This document shows positions 42,556 to 54,939 of a stretch of 64,000 nucleotides of DNA, piece after piece. Source of the stretch: Citrus sinensis (lineage: Eukaryota > Streptophyta > Magnoliopsida > Sapindales > Rutaceae). How positions within the stretch are numbered: the stretch's first letter is position 1; each line of letters begins with the position of its first letter. Under the pieces are notes generated by a model. That model was given only the letters and a program-made list of their open reading frames with translations, was not told the origin of the DNA and searched no databases. The position numbers were made by a program, and so were the translations under genes. Location of the stretch: contig NC_068557.1 of the NCBI RefSeq assembly GCF_022201045.2, positions 19,197,501 to 19,261,500 of the forward strand, given 5' to 3'.

Positions 42556-44374
42556 TTTTTTTTTTTTTTTTTCCTCTCTACAAAGTTAATTACAAATTTG
42601 ATAATAATATTTAGTACTTATGCTATTTGCTAACTTAAATAGATAGTTCAATGTTAAAGGGTGAACTGTTTGTTCATGAATGCTCTGGAGAGGACTTAGG
42701 TTCAATGGTTAGCCATAATGAAGAAATAATAAACTGATGAGGCTATAAAATAAAAAATGAAAACTTTAGGGGATTAAAATATAAATACTAAAAAATGTGC
42801 TTATCCGTTCAGTAGTTTTTGTTTTCAAATGTTAAGTTCAAATACCGTACATATTTATGATTTAAGACATAACTTTTATTTGATCGATTAGCAACTAAAC
42901 GAGTCTATGCACGCATTTAAGGATGATGTTACCTGACAACTAAACTGATAAAATAATTATAGAATCAGAACTAGCTGAAGTGTGAAACCTAACCAATTAG
43001 ACTAGCAAATTATTAAAGCGAGTTCATACTCAACAACCAAACCTAGCTATCCTACAAAGAACATGTGTGACTTTGTGCTTCAAAGGAGCGTATGGAATGC
43101 ATGAAACCATGTGGTCCTCTTGTGATTTGTATGTATGAGAAGTTGGACTTGGATTGCATTTGTAAATTTCATTAAAGGAGTCCAAGGGATTAGTTATATA
43201 GTCTAATTTTAATTCTTAAGGATTTGAATATAATGTTAAGCCGATCTATTTTTAACACTTCATAATTTTCTACCAAATGTATATGTATAGTAACATACGG
43301 TTAAAATTGAATCAGTTTTATATTTTTATTCAATAACTATTAATTGTATCTTTCTACAAAGTAAGTAAAAAAGTTAACTCAGTACTGAATTCAAATCCAA
43401 CTGTCAAACCAAATGTCTTTGATTTTAGTAATTTCAAAGAGATGGGCTAGACACTATTAATTAATGGATTTTGTACTTATGATGTGTTGCATGAAACATA
43501 CAATGACAGTATGAGTAATGATGCATTTACATAGTTTGAATAGATAGTTTATGTCTCAAGTGATGTAACATCTAACATATCGTTCATTGATAAATGAAGT
43601 AATATTTACACATTAATGATAGAAAATAAAATTAACTAACATGTAGCGCATGTGAAAAATTTTTTTGCGACCTTTCACTTAGAACACAAATTTACAATCC
43701 TAGCGTTATTGATTTTTTTATTTCCTATTACAAGTTACATTTCTCAAATTTTTAAATTTTTTTTTTAAAACTAAGATATAGCATAATTTGAGAAATGATT
43801 ATGGAGGATTTTATTTAAATATCGAAGATCCTATCTTTTCACCTTGTGTTTGAGGTTGTAAGTAAACTGGATGTTTATTGAGTACATTTATAGAAGCAAA
43901 AGAATCAATCTGTGAGGTCTCCTAATTCAACTGATTATATACACTAAATTAATTATCTCATAGCAGCAACAGTCTTGAACAAATCACACTGTCAAACTCA
44001 GCCCAACGCTAAAGACATTATCACAGTGATAGATATGTCTCAGTCCTCATTCTACCTGCTCGTTAATTGTTAATTAGAATTTTCAAAGTTAAAACAGTCC
44101 AACTATTTCTCGAAATTTGTGCAAAGTGCAACAATTTTCAAACCACAAATTAGAAAGCGCTTCCAGTTTTTTTGTTGGGTAACCGGATCAGAAGCAAGCA
44201 AGCGTTAACGTCAATATGTGTGAACTTGGTTCATGAGGCATCCAAATATGTATCTAGGGCTATTCATTATTCTTAATTCTCGATCGTTACACGTGGAAAA
44301 TTGAATTTCATCGACTGTTTTTACGTGTACCAAACCTAGCTAGAAATTTCAACGAATTGAAAATTTATTGTATT

Positions 44375-44550
44375 ACTGATAGACATCTTTAATTTTTTTT
44401 TAAAGTGATGCGTCGTTAATTAAGTAATCATAATTCTTTGTAAGATTTAAATGAATTAATTACATTATCTCACTGACTAATTAATAAATACCTCATCATT
44501 TAAATTACTTTCTTAAAATAAAAAAATTTAAAATACGTGGCACCACTCAG
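44375..44550. mobile_element. Diverged copy of the 192-bp MITE family
   Basis: It follows the 12974-13165 element in order: ACATCTTTAAATTTTTT-like start, GATGCGTCGTTAATTAAGTA, ATAATTCTTTGTAAGATTTAAATGAATTAATTA, ATTATCTCACTGACTAATT, CCTCATCATTTAAAT, and an inverted end TTTAAAATACGTGGCACCACTCAG. The TSD is no longer evident. Confidence 0.65.
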
Positions 44551-45306
44551 TTTTTTATGGCAGTACTGAATTTATTATTGCGTCTAGTACAACTAAGAGA
44601 GTCGGCTCCTCCCACGAGCATTTCCAAAAATGCAGCTAAGGGCCCATCTAAGACCGGTTTCTGCAATTTAGGTCCTTTCCTCACATCGTCAAAGAAAGAC
44701 AACATCGTTAAAAGTGGAGCTGTCTTTTGATGACCAAATGAGTTAAAACGAGAAAAGCTTCAAGCACGCTAGAATCTGCTTCACGCATTGACAATATTGA
44801 AATAATCAAATAGAAGGAGGGCCACACCGACTAATGAAATAATGACTCTCAGTTTCAAATGTTAATTCATTCCTACTTAGTCATCCAAGTAATTTGTTCA
44901 GCAGAAGTCATCAAAGCATGCAGAATAGTCTCAATCTCCATCATTTTCCAAATTTCTAGATAAAGTCAGCTAGTTGAGACTCGATACTTGATTGCAAATC
45001 ATAGGACCACAAGCTATGAATCTTTTGGTCCAGAGAAGAAACCTTCTCTGCCAAAGTTGTTTTAATCCAACCGTGTAGGTCCCCATTAACACAAGTTGTG
45101 AAGTTCACCTTTGTGATAATCAATAAGCCTTCAGCAAACATACAATATAGGCAAACTACAAACAGACATATCCCAGTATCGAACCCCTTTGGAAACAAAA
45201 GGATACTTGCAGCTGTGTTATATGTAGAGTAGAGGCATACACACGGTTATTTATTTAATGATGGAAGCGAGGTAAACACCATAGATTCATAATACTAGTG
45301 AATTAC
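44551..45306. other. 3' flank of the dienelactone hydrolase gene
   Basis: No gene is supported; this includes the expected 3'UTR. An 80-codon open frame at 44956-45198 (minus) lacks recognisable features. Confidence 0.45.
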
Positions 45307-48300
45307 TTAAGCAGATAAGTAGCGGGTCATCCATGATTGGAAGCGAGACCACGCCAGCTCAACTGCGGCTGGATCGTGATCATCCATTCCCATTTCTTTC
45401 CTCCTCTTCACTCCATCCGGAGAAATGTTCATGAAAGCATGTGCACTGCCAGGATAAATATGTACCTCATATGGAACACCAGATGCTTTCAGCTTTTCCT
45501 CCAATGCTTTGGCAGTCTGAAACTCAGAAAAGAGCCAAAAATTATATATATATTTTTTTAAGAATTCTTTCTTGGTGGCAACAGCCCACTCAAGTCATTC
45601 CGCAGTTTCACTACTGTAGCAGCAATTTGAAAAAATAAACACATATTATCTGACATTATATCTGTAGAATGATTAAAAAATTAAAAGAAACAGTTTCATG
45701 AAATAACAAAATAAATTATTTAAACATAACAACTTCAAACTTCAATTTTTTCTTTTTTTTTGGGTCTTAAAATATTTGCTGATTCTCTCAAATTTCCCAT
45801 GATCTCATTACTTCACATCTATTCTTGGAGATGATGATAAACTATTGTAAGGTGTCTGCATGCTTTAAACATAAAGGAAGGTTATCAAATAGGAAAAGAG
45901 ATACTTATAAACGACAATGCAGATAACTTTTTCATTTAAAGAACAAAACAAATGCATTTTTATAACTTAAAACCTGTTGAATAAAGCCCATTATTGGCAA
46001 ATGGACAAAGAGAAATATGGGCTGTCATACAAGCTAAATGACAGATAAAAATGCCAAACAAAACAAAAAAATTGGCATTGATTTAAACATATCAGTAATG
46101 AACAGCATCTTAGGATGATGCAGGCAGGTCAAATGTTAAGTCCCAACAGGAAAAACACACACAACGGTAATTAATATAACTTAAAAGATTTGAAAGAAAT
46201 AGCTGTAAAAAAAAAAATTGCCGTACTTTCACATCTGAAAAGCCAACAAAATTGTCAAGCTCCCCAAAATGAGCTTGAACAGGTGCCTTAGCCTGGGTAG
46301 GATCGGCGAGCTCAGGTGGGGGAACCCCATAAAATGAAACAACAGCATCAACCTCAGGAACTAAGACAGAACTTGCAATAGCGAGAGCACCTCCCATGCA
46401 ATATCCAGTCACGCCAACCTATTGAAATTCCATAAGTTATTTATTGAAGCCTGCATGTATGTAGTTTTCAGCTATAAAGCAAGAAATCAGTTAATATGTA
46501 GGATAGGATAAAGTTTAGCTCTAAGTTTAACAAGAAGTCGTTTCAATTACCGTTGAAAATATCCAGCCATTCATGTATATAAATTTTAAGATGCCACTCA
46601 TGAGATAAGGGAGGCCGAGCTGCACAGGATGTGGACTCTGTTTTTGCTGATTTGGGAAACGGGGGTTCTAATTGGCAGGGGTGGCTAGGTGAGCCAAAAC
46701 AATTTGGGCTACCAACACAATTAATAGACAACCCAAACAAATTGTAAACCCAACAAAGCCCAAGCTATGTAATTTTTTGTTCGTGTTGCTGTGGGTCAGT
46801 ATTTTGGTGCGGGTTTTGGATTGTCGGTATTTTTGCACACCCCTACAGATAGAGATGCGTCTTTTCTATAATGAGTAGTCCTAAAGTGTATCTCACCACT
46901 CTTTAGTATTTATTTATTATGGAGGTTTTCTGATAATGATGGCAGGTATATATCATTTTAACCTTTTGTGGTCAAGTGAAGCACAAATTACTGAAAAATA
47001 TGGGCCAAAATAAAATGCATCAAATTGAATTTGACCATCTGATTGACTGACACTTACTGACAAAACATAAGCAACATGGTTCAGAAGAACTGGATGTCAG
47101 CACAACTGACAGATCTAAATATAAGACCATGAATATAAAACTGCAATTACAGTTATGCATATGATTGTGTGATCAAGTCCTCATAATTTGGTATGTTAAG
47201 GGGGAATATTTTGAATCAAACCCAACTTTCAAGGAAGGAGGCGTATGCCTTACATATGCTTTGCATTCTGGAGCACAACATGAGACCTGATGGTGATGTG
47301 ATATAATCCTAATATTTTACGAATTATGATACATAATACTGATGTCAAGCGCGACAAAACTATATATTCAAACCATAAAGTGGTACAAAAAACTAGAGCA
47401 ATAATCTAAAGGAATTTTAATGAACATTATCGACTTAGGCAAGCAGACTGTGCAAACCTTCTTGGAACCATTTGCCTTAAGCCAATTAACTGAAGCGTGG
47501 ATATCCTTGACAGCACCTGGCCAATCAAGACCACTCATCAAGTGCTGTGCTTCAGCAGTATCCAAACCAACCTTTCCCCGATATAAACTGAAACACGAGG
47601 CACAACACTTTTAGCACATACAAGCAGCAACTGTTAGATAACCATAATAACAATACAATGATAAGAAAATGAAATGTATACTGGTAATGATCATAGAGTC
47701 TTACTCTGGTATAAGTGCCTTGAATCCAGGGTTTAGTTGGGAGATTTTGACAGCATGGTTCTTGATCTCAAAATCAACACCCCACCACTCCTGAACTACA
47801 ACAATCCCAGGGGCGTCTTCTTTGCCAACCACATATGCATCAAAAGTCTAATCCATAATTACAAGAACAGAAATCATAAGCCCACGTCAACCAACGTCTA
47901 TTTTTTCCAATGAAACTAATAAAACAACACAATAACGATTATGATTTTTTATGCCTTAAGCTGATTATGGGTATGTTTGGGTAAAATAAGATATGTAAGT
48001 TGGTGCTGGGTGGTAAACATTAACTATCAAATAAAATAGTGTTCATCAACACTTTTTTAACTGTTATTACGAACATCAGTTACAATTTACAAACATATAT
48101 TATATCTGAAATAGTCAAACACAAAAATGATTTCTTTTAATCAAATTCTTACTGCTACGAGTCTACCCAACATGTCTCTTCATAGGATACAGACAATTAT
48201 GACAAAATCGTAATGACCCATCAAGTAAAAACACCCAAAAAGAAAAAAAAAATTCAGGAAAGAAAATAAAAAAGATCGTGAAATGAAGCTTACAGTATCA

Positions 48301-48455
48301 TCTCTCTGAATCTGGATTTTCTTGAAGGGCGAAGCTGCAGAGTCTGCCATTGATCTGACTGCAAAGCGATAACCGGCGGGAAAGTGAGTCCTTGCGAGAG
48401 AGGGCTTAAGAAGCGGAGTTGATCTGCTCAAGATTCTCGAAGCAGCTGCTAGCAT
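45307..48455 (-). CDS. Dienelactone hydrolase family protein (carboxymethylenebutenolidase-like), 5 exons
   Basis: Exons (minus): 48455-48294, 47847-47705, 47587-47458, 46418-46227, 45516-45307; 837 nt, 278 aa. It is an alpha/beta-hydrolase of the DLH family; bacterial members open dienelactones, but the plant substrate is not established. Seen: an N-terminal Arg/Ser/Ala-rich extension (MLAAASRILSRSTPLLKPSL..., ~1-40) suggesting mitochondrial or plastid import, VVVQEWWG with Glu74 (the family's active-site Glu), nucleophile elbow GYCMGG with Cys152 (Cys rather than Ser, as in DLH), catalytic Asp200 in GELDNFVGF, and His235 in YPGSAHAF. The full Cys-Asp-His triad is therefore kept, and activity is likely. 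The intron between exons 3 and 4 contains a hAT-like MITE. Confidence 0.94.
46676..46845. mobile_element. Probable hAT-type MITE in an intron of the DLH gene
   Basis: Left end CAGGGGTGGCTAGG and right end (inverted TAGGGGTGTGCAAAAATACC) resemble hAT termini. The interior has inverted GCCAAAACAATTTGGGC and GGGTTTTGGATTGTCGG words. About 170 bp, and the flanking 8-mers do not match, so boundaries are uncertain. Confidence 0.5.
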
Positions 48456-49259
48456 TATCTACTCAGTGACTCAGATCCCTTCTGCCCGTATGTAACAATA
48501 TATGTCAGCGTTGACAAACGGTGACGTGTTATCAATAAGACAAAGCGGTAACAATGAACCGTCAACAGGCCAGAACTCAATTGGGCTCAAACAGGCCGAA
48601 ATAGAAGCAGGTTTCTGGACTCGCTTGCTTTAACTTAGGAGTTTAACTATTGGCACACCTCTAACATTCTTTTTAAACCCCTTTTCTCTACATATTCTTC
48701 TTAATTCTTAAAATAACCCTCATTTGTTGTACTTTCTTAATAAATCCCTGCATCGATACTTTAAAAAAAAAATTGTTAGGCGCTCTCTCTCACCCTTCTT
48801 GCATTTCAAACTACTTTCAATCTCTTCTTGATTATAGCATTCATGAATTTATTATTTTTATCTATATTTGTCTTTGTTTTTCCTAGTAGGTAATAACTAT
48901 ACATAAAGACATATGTGCAAATCTTTAAAAAAAAAAAAATTGGCCTAAGTAAACAAACTTCACAAAATTATATTTCCTACAAAAACTTTGTTTATATTTA
49001 GATCAAATTCTTATTCTACGACAATTTATTATTTTTTCAAATTTTATAGATTTAATGAGTTTATAATGGAGAAAAAATAAGAAAACATAGGTAGGTTTAA
49101 TTAGATAAGTTTTATTTTTAATATAATTTAAATATAAAGGATAAATTTGTAAATAAAGAGCAAAAAGAGTTTCATAGGAGATATAAAGGGGTGCCAATAG
49201 CGTCACTCTTAACTTGGCTCTATCTCGTCTTTCCTTTCCGTAATCAATTGAGTCGTTAA
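48456..49259. other. Divergent promoter region between DLH (-) and PPR (+) genes
   Basis: About 800 bp separate the two starts, so it probably holds both promoters. No distinctive motif could be assigned. Confidence 0.5.
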
Positions 49260-50720
49260 GTGTTAAGACAGCCAGTTTCGATTTCGACATTGCAGCTTGC
49301 AGGCTCCAGACAAGAAGTGACTTGTTTCCGGTATATGCCTCCACATTCCTCCGAATTTCTTCTCCAACTTCTCCAACGCTTTATCAAAAACTCAAGCCAA
49401 ATCAAACAAATCCATGCCTTCGTAACCACACACACCCCACAAGACTCCGAAAATTACAAACTCACCCTTCTTTACAACACTCTAATCAGAGCCTACCTCA
49501 ACATTAACCAGCCTCACAAAAGTCTCCTTGTTTTCACTCGCATGCTTTCCTGCCAAGCCCATCCAAACGCCCTCACATTCCCTTCTTTAATCAAAGCCGC
49601 CTCTTTTTCACCCTCTTTATCTTCCCTCACTCTCCACTCCCAAGCGATTAAATGCGGCGTTTTAGCTGACTCCTTTGTGGGAACATCATTGGTGAAGCTC
49701 TACTCACAAATGGATTATTTGTGCAATGCCCGTTTAGTGTTCGACGAAATTCCCAGTCCTTGCATTGTTGCGTGTAATGCGATGATTGATGGTTATGTGA
49801 AAAATGGCGATATGGACTCCGCTATTTTGCTGTTTGAGAACATGTTAAAGAGGGATGTCGTTTCTTGGACTAGTATTATTAATGGGTTTGTAAGAAATGG
49901 TTGTTTTGGGGAGGCAATTTGCCTTTTTAAGAATATGATGGGAAATGTAAATTTAGTGAGGCCAACTGAGGCTACGTATGTTAGTGTGCTCTCTTCATGC
50001 GCTGGTTTAGTCAATGAAGGGGGTCTTTATTTAGGGAAGCAAGTTCATGGTTATATTTTGAGAAATGAGATTGTTTTGAGTGTTTTCATGGGGACAGCAT
50101 TGATTGATTTGTATGGAAAGGTGGGTTCTTTAGAAAGAGCAATAAGGGTTTTTAAATCAATGGTGATTAAAGATGTTTGCACCTGGAATGCAATGATTTC
50201 TTCACTTGCAAGTAACAGTAGAGAAAAAGAGGCTTTAGTTATGTTTGATGAGATGAAGGAGAAAGGGTTGCGTGCTAATGAGATTACGTTTGTTGCTGTT
50301 CTTACAGCTTGTGCCCGTGCGCAACTTGTGGAATTAGGTTTGGAATTGTTTCATTCAATGTTGGGTAAATTTGAGGTTGTACCAATAATGGAGCATTATG
50401 GTTGTGTGGTTGATCTTTTAGGAAGAGCGGGGTTATTGAGTGAAGCCAAGGAGTTTATGAGGAGTATGCCCTTTGAACCTGATGCTTCGGTATTAGGGGC
50501 TCTTCTAGGTGCTTGTAAGATTCATGGAGCTGTGGATCTGTGCCATGAAGTGGGGAGAAGACTACTTGAATTGCAGCCAAAGCATTGTGGGCGATATGTG
50601 GTATTATCAAACATCCATGCTGGATTGGAGAGATGGAATCATGCTACTGATCTAAGGAAAGCAATGGTAGAGGCTGGAATTCGCAAAATTCCAGCGTATA
50701 GTTTGATTGAGGCAAGTTGA
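49260..50720 (+). CDS. Pentatricopeptide repeat protein, PLS class with E domain, intronless
   Basis: A single 486-aa open frame. PPR proteins of this class bind organellar RNA, usually for C-to-U editing, in mitochondria or plastids. Seen: an N-terminal leader, IKQIHAFV, then PPR units: YNTLIRAYLNINQPHKSLLVFTRM, SLVKLYSQMDYLCNARLVFDEIP, CNAMIDGYVKNGDMDSAILLFENM, WTSIINGFVRNGCFGEAICLFKNM, TALIDLYGKVGSLERAIRVFKSM, WNAMISSLASNSREKEALVMFDEM. The E domain follows (HYGCVVDLLGRAGLLSEAKEFMRSMPFEPDASVLGALLGAC...GRYVVLSNIHA), ending at YSLIEAS. There is no DYW deaminase domain, so it would need a partner in trans for editing. A second Met at residue 26 (49335) is a plausible alternative start. It recalls Arabidopsis At1g10330, but the target RNA is unknown. 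Confidence 0.93.
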   Translation: MLRQPVSISTLQLAGSRQEVTCFRYMPPHSSEFLLQLLQRFIKNSSQIKQIHAFVTTHTPQDSENYKLTLLYNTLIRAYLNINQPHKSLLVFTRMLSCQAHPNALTFPSLIKAASFSPSLSSLTLHSQAIKCGVLADSFVGTSLVKLYSQMDYLCNARLVFDEIPSPCIVACNAMIDGYVKNGDMDSAILLFENMLKRDVVSWTSIINGFVRNGCFGEAICLFKNMMGNVNLVRPTEATYVSVLSSCAGLVNEGGLYLGKQVHGYILRNEIVLSVFMGTALIDLYGKVGSLERAIRVFKSMVIKDVCTWNAMISSLASNSREKEALVMFDEMKEKGLRANEITFVAVLTACARAQLVELGLELFHSMLGKFEVVPIMEHYGCVVDLLGRAGLLSEAKEFMRSMPFEPDASVLGALLGACKIHGAVDLCHEVGRRLLELQPKHCGRYVVLSNIHAGLERWNHATDLRKAMVEAGIRKIPAYSLIEAS

Positions 50721-52586
50721 AGCTTGGTGCTAAAGCGGAATATTGGCAGAGAATGAGATTGTGTCTAACTTTTGCCTGAGAAAAACCATCGTTAGAGAAT
50801 GAGATTGAGGATCACAGATGACAAAGTTCCAATGTTGACCCTGATTACGTATTATTGTTATATTTAAAAGGAATATTAAATTTTAATTCATTCTTTCTTT
50901 CTCTCATTCTCTCATTCCCTTACTTTTATTCTTTAATTCTCTCATCCTTACATATATAATTCATATTTTCTAATTTAATCTCAACTTCTTTTCTCTTTTA
51001 TTTTTAACATGATGTAATTTTTTTTTTCACTTATCTTATTTATTCTAACTTATATTAGTATTAAATTTATATTTATTATGTTAACTAATTATTGTGTATT
51101 TATTTTTAGGGAATATTGAAAATCAATTACATGAAGATGAAGAAAATCAAGAAATTTATATTCATTTGTAACAATTTTCTTTCAAAAAAGGGATATTAAA
51201 TTTTGTAATTATTTTTGTATTGTTCATCAGTATTAATAATTCTTTTTAAATTAATTAATTATGTTTTTATCATAACGGTTTTAATTGTCATTGTAATTTA
51301 ATATTAAAAATGATAATATTTTAACAATAGAAATAATAAATAAATGAAAGCTAAAAATACTTTCAACGACAAAATTTAAAAATTCGACGCCAAAGACCTA
51401 ACGTGACGCTGGTGACAAGAATTTTTTCGTCGCTAAAGTCCTTTTTTGTTGTAGTGATTGATCATGTAAGCAAGAATATATATAAAGATTCATCTTTCTT
51501 TCTTTTTTGATAAGAAGGTATACCTCCTCTCATTCATTCAACTCTATAAATAAATACAATTATTGGGTTGGAACGAGCTACTTCATTACAAGTTAGTTCT
51601 TGAAGCATTGTGAATTTTGATCTGTGCCAACCTTTTCAAGCTTAATTGAAAATAAGATATAATACAAAAATTATTAGCTACATATCAGATTTAGTTCTTT
51701 GCCATATGCAGAAAAAAACTAAAATATCTCTGCTTTCTGTGAGTCTAATGTCCTTTTCATAAGGTGTAAGCCTCCATGGTTTTGAGAATTAAAACATGCG
51801 ATTGCATTTGTTATCATTACTACATATTATAGATGGGAGAATTAACGAGGTTCGAGGATTAAGGTGAACTAATTAGCCTCTAGCTTTCTAGCTTTTCTAC
51901 TTCATCATTTTAGTTGTATGATTATATTTTGGGATTATTGGGTAATGCTAATTATGTTTCCTTGATTTGTTGTTCGTGATTCCTTTCATTTTGAAAAAAA
52001 AAATTACACTCTTAGCTAATACTTCAAAGTTAAAAACCATACAAGAAATTATTGACTTGCATCAACATTCCTTTCTTACTACATTGCTATTTAATTATCT
52101 GATAATTTTTGCTATATTGCCTGCTGTTTACTACCATTATTCACTGATGTTTTATCTTCTGCTTCTTGCTATTTTCTATTACTATTCTATCTACTGTTTT
52201 TTGCCACAGTTTGTGTTGCTATTTTTCAGTAGTTTCTTTACACACTTGATTTTCTTTTTCTAGATTAATCTTGAGTGACCATAAACCATTGATATTGAAT
52301 GGAATGCTGGAATTATTTAATAGAGCAAGAGGTGATAATAGTAGTGAATGGGGAGTGAGGATAAGTGATGATAGTGGTATAGGCGGAGTAATGGGAGGGG
52401 AGCTTAACAAAGTAAGTAAATCTAGGTTGAGAGGAATATTGAGAAAGTAATAAAACAACATAAAAATATTAAAACATATAGAATTTAAAAAATTATCATA
52501 TTGTTAGCTTTGATATTTGAAGCCAAGCAACAAGTTGTGCTTGCTTTTGATGTCAGTTAAGACTTAGGGAAAATGAATATGGAAGA
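50721..52586. other. Gene-free region with a CACTA-type end
   Basis: AT-rich sequence without a recognisable gene. CT-rich microsatellite-like sequence lies at 50895-50950. A CACTA-like terminus is listed at 51380-51456. A T-rich 98-codon frame at 51967-52263 has no features beyond hydrophobicity from T-rich codons. Confidence 0.4.
51380..51456. mobile_element. Terminal fragment of a CACTA element
   Basis: The sequence ends TTTTTTGTTGTAGTG (inverted CACTACAACAAAAAA), the plant CACTA terminus. It is preceded by the typical subterminal words TTCGTCGCTAAAGTCC and AATTCGACGCCAAAGACC. The other end was not found in the window, so length is unknown. Confidence 0.5.
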
Positions 52587-52595
52587 TATGTATAA

Positions 52596-52718
52596 GGGAG
52601 GGCCTAAGTTACGTGCACGTAACTTATGTCCCCCTCTCAGCTACAGTACTCGGCCCCACCATGGGTACTGTAGCTGGGAGGGGGATGCAAGTTACGTGCA
52701 CGTAACTTAGCGCCACCC
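52596..52718. mobile_element. 123-bp MULE-like MITE with 9-bp TSD and twin ACGT palindromes
   Basis: Inverted arms of about 56 bp start GGGAGGGCCTAAG and GGGTGGCGCTAAG and meet near CCATGG. Each arm holds the self-complementary 20-mer AAGTTACGTGCACGTAACTT. Arms also share CCCCCTC.CAGCTACAGTAC. The flanks are a perfect 9-bp repeat TATGTATAA (52587-52595, 52719-52727). No coding capacity. Confidence 0.9.
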
Positions 52719-53465
52719 TATGTATAAAGATGCAATAGGTGTAAAAACTTTTTCTAATAGTAATTTGGGTTGTTATATTGAAAAAAATTAAAAACAAATA
52801 TAATGTGCAAATGTGGTTAGTTAGTGTCCCACTTTATTGGATAAGAGAAATAGAACATATGTAATGGATTTTAGGGATGTAAAAGGCTTTTTAAAATTGT
52901 TGAAGAAAGTACCGTCCATGAAGAATAACCATTTTGGATTCATAAATGAGCATGGATCATCCAATAGAGGTAGAGAACTTGACCATAGGGATCCTGCCAT
53001 TCCTAATGATAGCACAGTAGACTTTAAGAAAACATATGGCAAGCATATAAAGGCTTCAATTACAATATAGATTACTTGCAATGCATCACTGGTAAATCAT
53101 ATTTATTAAATCATATTTATATTTTATCTATGTATTTAATGATAATTATCAGTACTTATTTATATTCCCTTAATGATAGGTTTTGCAGAAATGAAAGTAA
53201 CGAGAATCGGCAACTATGTAAGCACAGTTTAATTGTATTGTTTACTCTTCAATTTTTTTTTATATCAACATGTAGTTTGTGTTAGGGTTATAGGGCCCCA
53301 GCATACTTCTGTGTGCTTGTAGGTGTAACATCATTTTGTGTAATTTCGCTAAGTGGCAATAAGGTTGCATATGGCGTAATTGCCTGGCTGTTGGCATAAT
53401 TATATAGCCCTTCATGTACACCCGCCGCAGTATAAGGAAATAAAGTTACGCCTTAGCTATTAACT

Positions 53466-53535
53466 TAAGCTTTTAGCTTAGTGGTAAGCGCTTGATCCTA
53501 ATGATCGGTATCAAAGGTTTAACATCCTTCTGTGT
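53466..53535 (+). repeat. tRNA-like segment, possible SINE head
   Basis: TAGCTTAGTGGTA (53474-53486) resembles a Pol III box A, and GGTTTAACATCC (53516-53527) a degraded box B, at tRNA-like spacing. No acceptor stem pairs, so it is not a functional tRNA. A poly-A tail or TSD was not identified. Confidence 0.4.
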
Positions 53536-53649
53536 TACAATTTGCAGCCCGTTATGTCCACCCTAATGTCCACCCTCATGTTAACCCCACTGCTGTTCCC
53601 TCATATCCACCCGCCGCAGTCCGTCATGCCCACCCACCGTAGGTAATGT

Positions 53650-53691
53650 GTAGGGTTTAGGAGTTTGAGGGTTTAGGGATTTTTAGGGTTT
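53650..53691. repeat. Interstitial telomere-like repeats
   Basis: Several GGGTTTA/TTTAGGG units (plant telomere type) are interspersed over about 40 bp. This is a short degenerate tract, not a telomere. Confidence 0.6.
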
Positions 53692-54939
53692 ATCTGTCAT
53701 CCTCTTAAACCATTTTTTCGACGATTACATGGTAAGTGCTTAAATTATTAGTTTTTTAAATCCATATACTATAATGGTTATAATCTAATTACTATATATA
53801 TCAGCATTTCAGAACAAACCGAAGGAACTGCCATATGCAATAATTTCAAGCGGGTGCCATGGTAGAGGGGGACATGAGAGAGGTCTTAAGGATTTAACCT
53901 TAACCGGATTGGTTGAATACTAGAATCGTCACTTCATCTACTACTTCTGTAGTTGCAATGGTTATGTCTATTTATTGGATTTTTTTTTTGGTAAGGGGGT
54001 TGTGATGGGGTCTGGGAGGGGAAAATAGAGCTACCAGAAGTTGATTTTGTTACTCAGGCCGTGGATCAGCGGCTTAGAGTCACACTAGATAGACCGCTTA
54101 TACTGAACAGTAAGAGTCAAAGCATATTGCTTTAATCTCATAACATTGGATACATACCTTGAAGTTTGATCAACGTTCAACTTATCTCTTAGGCCAATGT
54201 AACAAATGAACGAAGTGTAATTTCATTTTTTTCTTTCCTTGAAACTTGTATAAATGATTGACAGTGATTATTGGCTAAAACAATAGCAAGGTTCCTAGTT
54301 GAACTGAGTTTATATTATATGCCTAAGAATTTACTTCAGTAAAAAAGACTTGGGAGTTCCAGATACAGTAAAGATTCAAAATGATAAAAGGGACTATTAA
54401 GTAGTGGTAAGAAAATGATATTTCCTTTGACAAGCTGAAATAGTGATTCTGTAAATAATCTAAAGAGTAAGGTGAAAACTGAACATCTGTGAAAATTTAT
54501 AACACCAGAAGCTTGTAAAGAAAAAACATAATGTTGTTGATAATAATTAGGAGCTAATTTTTAATTAGTAGCAACAATCTGGGATTTTGCAAATTGAATT
54601 TTTATCTTCACACGTATTGGTAGCTCATGGAGAACTTATCATGATTAGTTGGCTTAGAATGCCTCAAATCGGGCAGATCAAGTACTAGAAAAGACATTCA
54701 GATGTCCAAGTTAGTGTTTGCTTAAGGTTGAGAAAAGAAGAAGAAGAAAATGAGATTTTCTTATAAGAGTGAATAATATTCTCAAAGGTTAAAGACCTTT
54801 TTTTTTTCTTACAAATGAGTCCCTTCTTTTAGAGATGAGCCTCTATTTATAAAAATAGGTGGTATAGAGTTAGGATTAAGAACAAAACTTTAATTTTGAG
54901 GACACGTGTAATCATTTCAGATCAATACATGTATATATA

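Larger units (their letters stand above)
36910..44374. other. Long gene-free intergenic region (7.5 kb)
   Basis: No coding sequence could be supported on either strand. Contents I could name: small MITEs at 38121-38262 and 39787-40037, poly-A/T tracts near 39702-39717, 40398-40421, 40725-40741 and 42557-42573, a 38-bp hairpin (42518-42555), and three diverged repeats of TTTATTTGAAGAGTCTTTTAT-like sequence around 39150-39245. The rest is AT-rich unique sequence. Confidence 0.5.
52728..54939. other. Gene-free region with a tRNA-like segment and telomere-like repeats
   Basis: A 77-codon frame at 52837-53070 has no recognised family. Repeats of CACCCGCCGCAG occur near 53419 and 53608. The tRNA-like and telomere-like parts are listed separately. 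The remainder is unassigned. Confidence 0.4.

Noticed and set aside
51967..52263. 98-codon hydrophobic frame, possible membrane protein
   Set aside because: Hydrophobicity comes from T-rich codons in low-complexity sequence. There is no homologous family that I recognise.
53466..53535. A tRNA gene
   Set aside because: Box A and a weak box B are recognisable, but no acceptor stem or proper anticodon arm can be folded, so it is listed only as tRNA-like.
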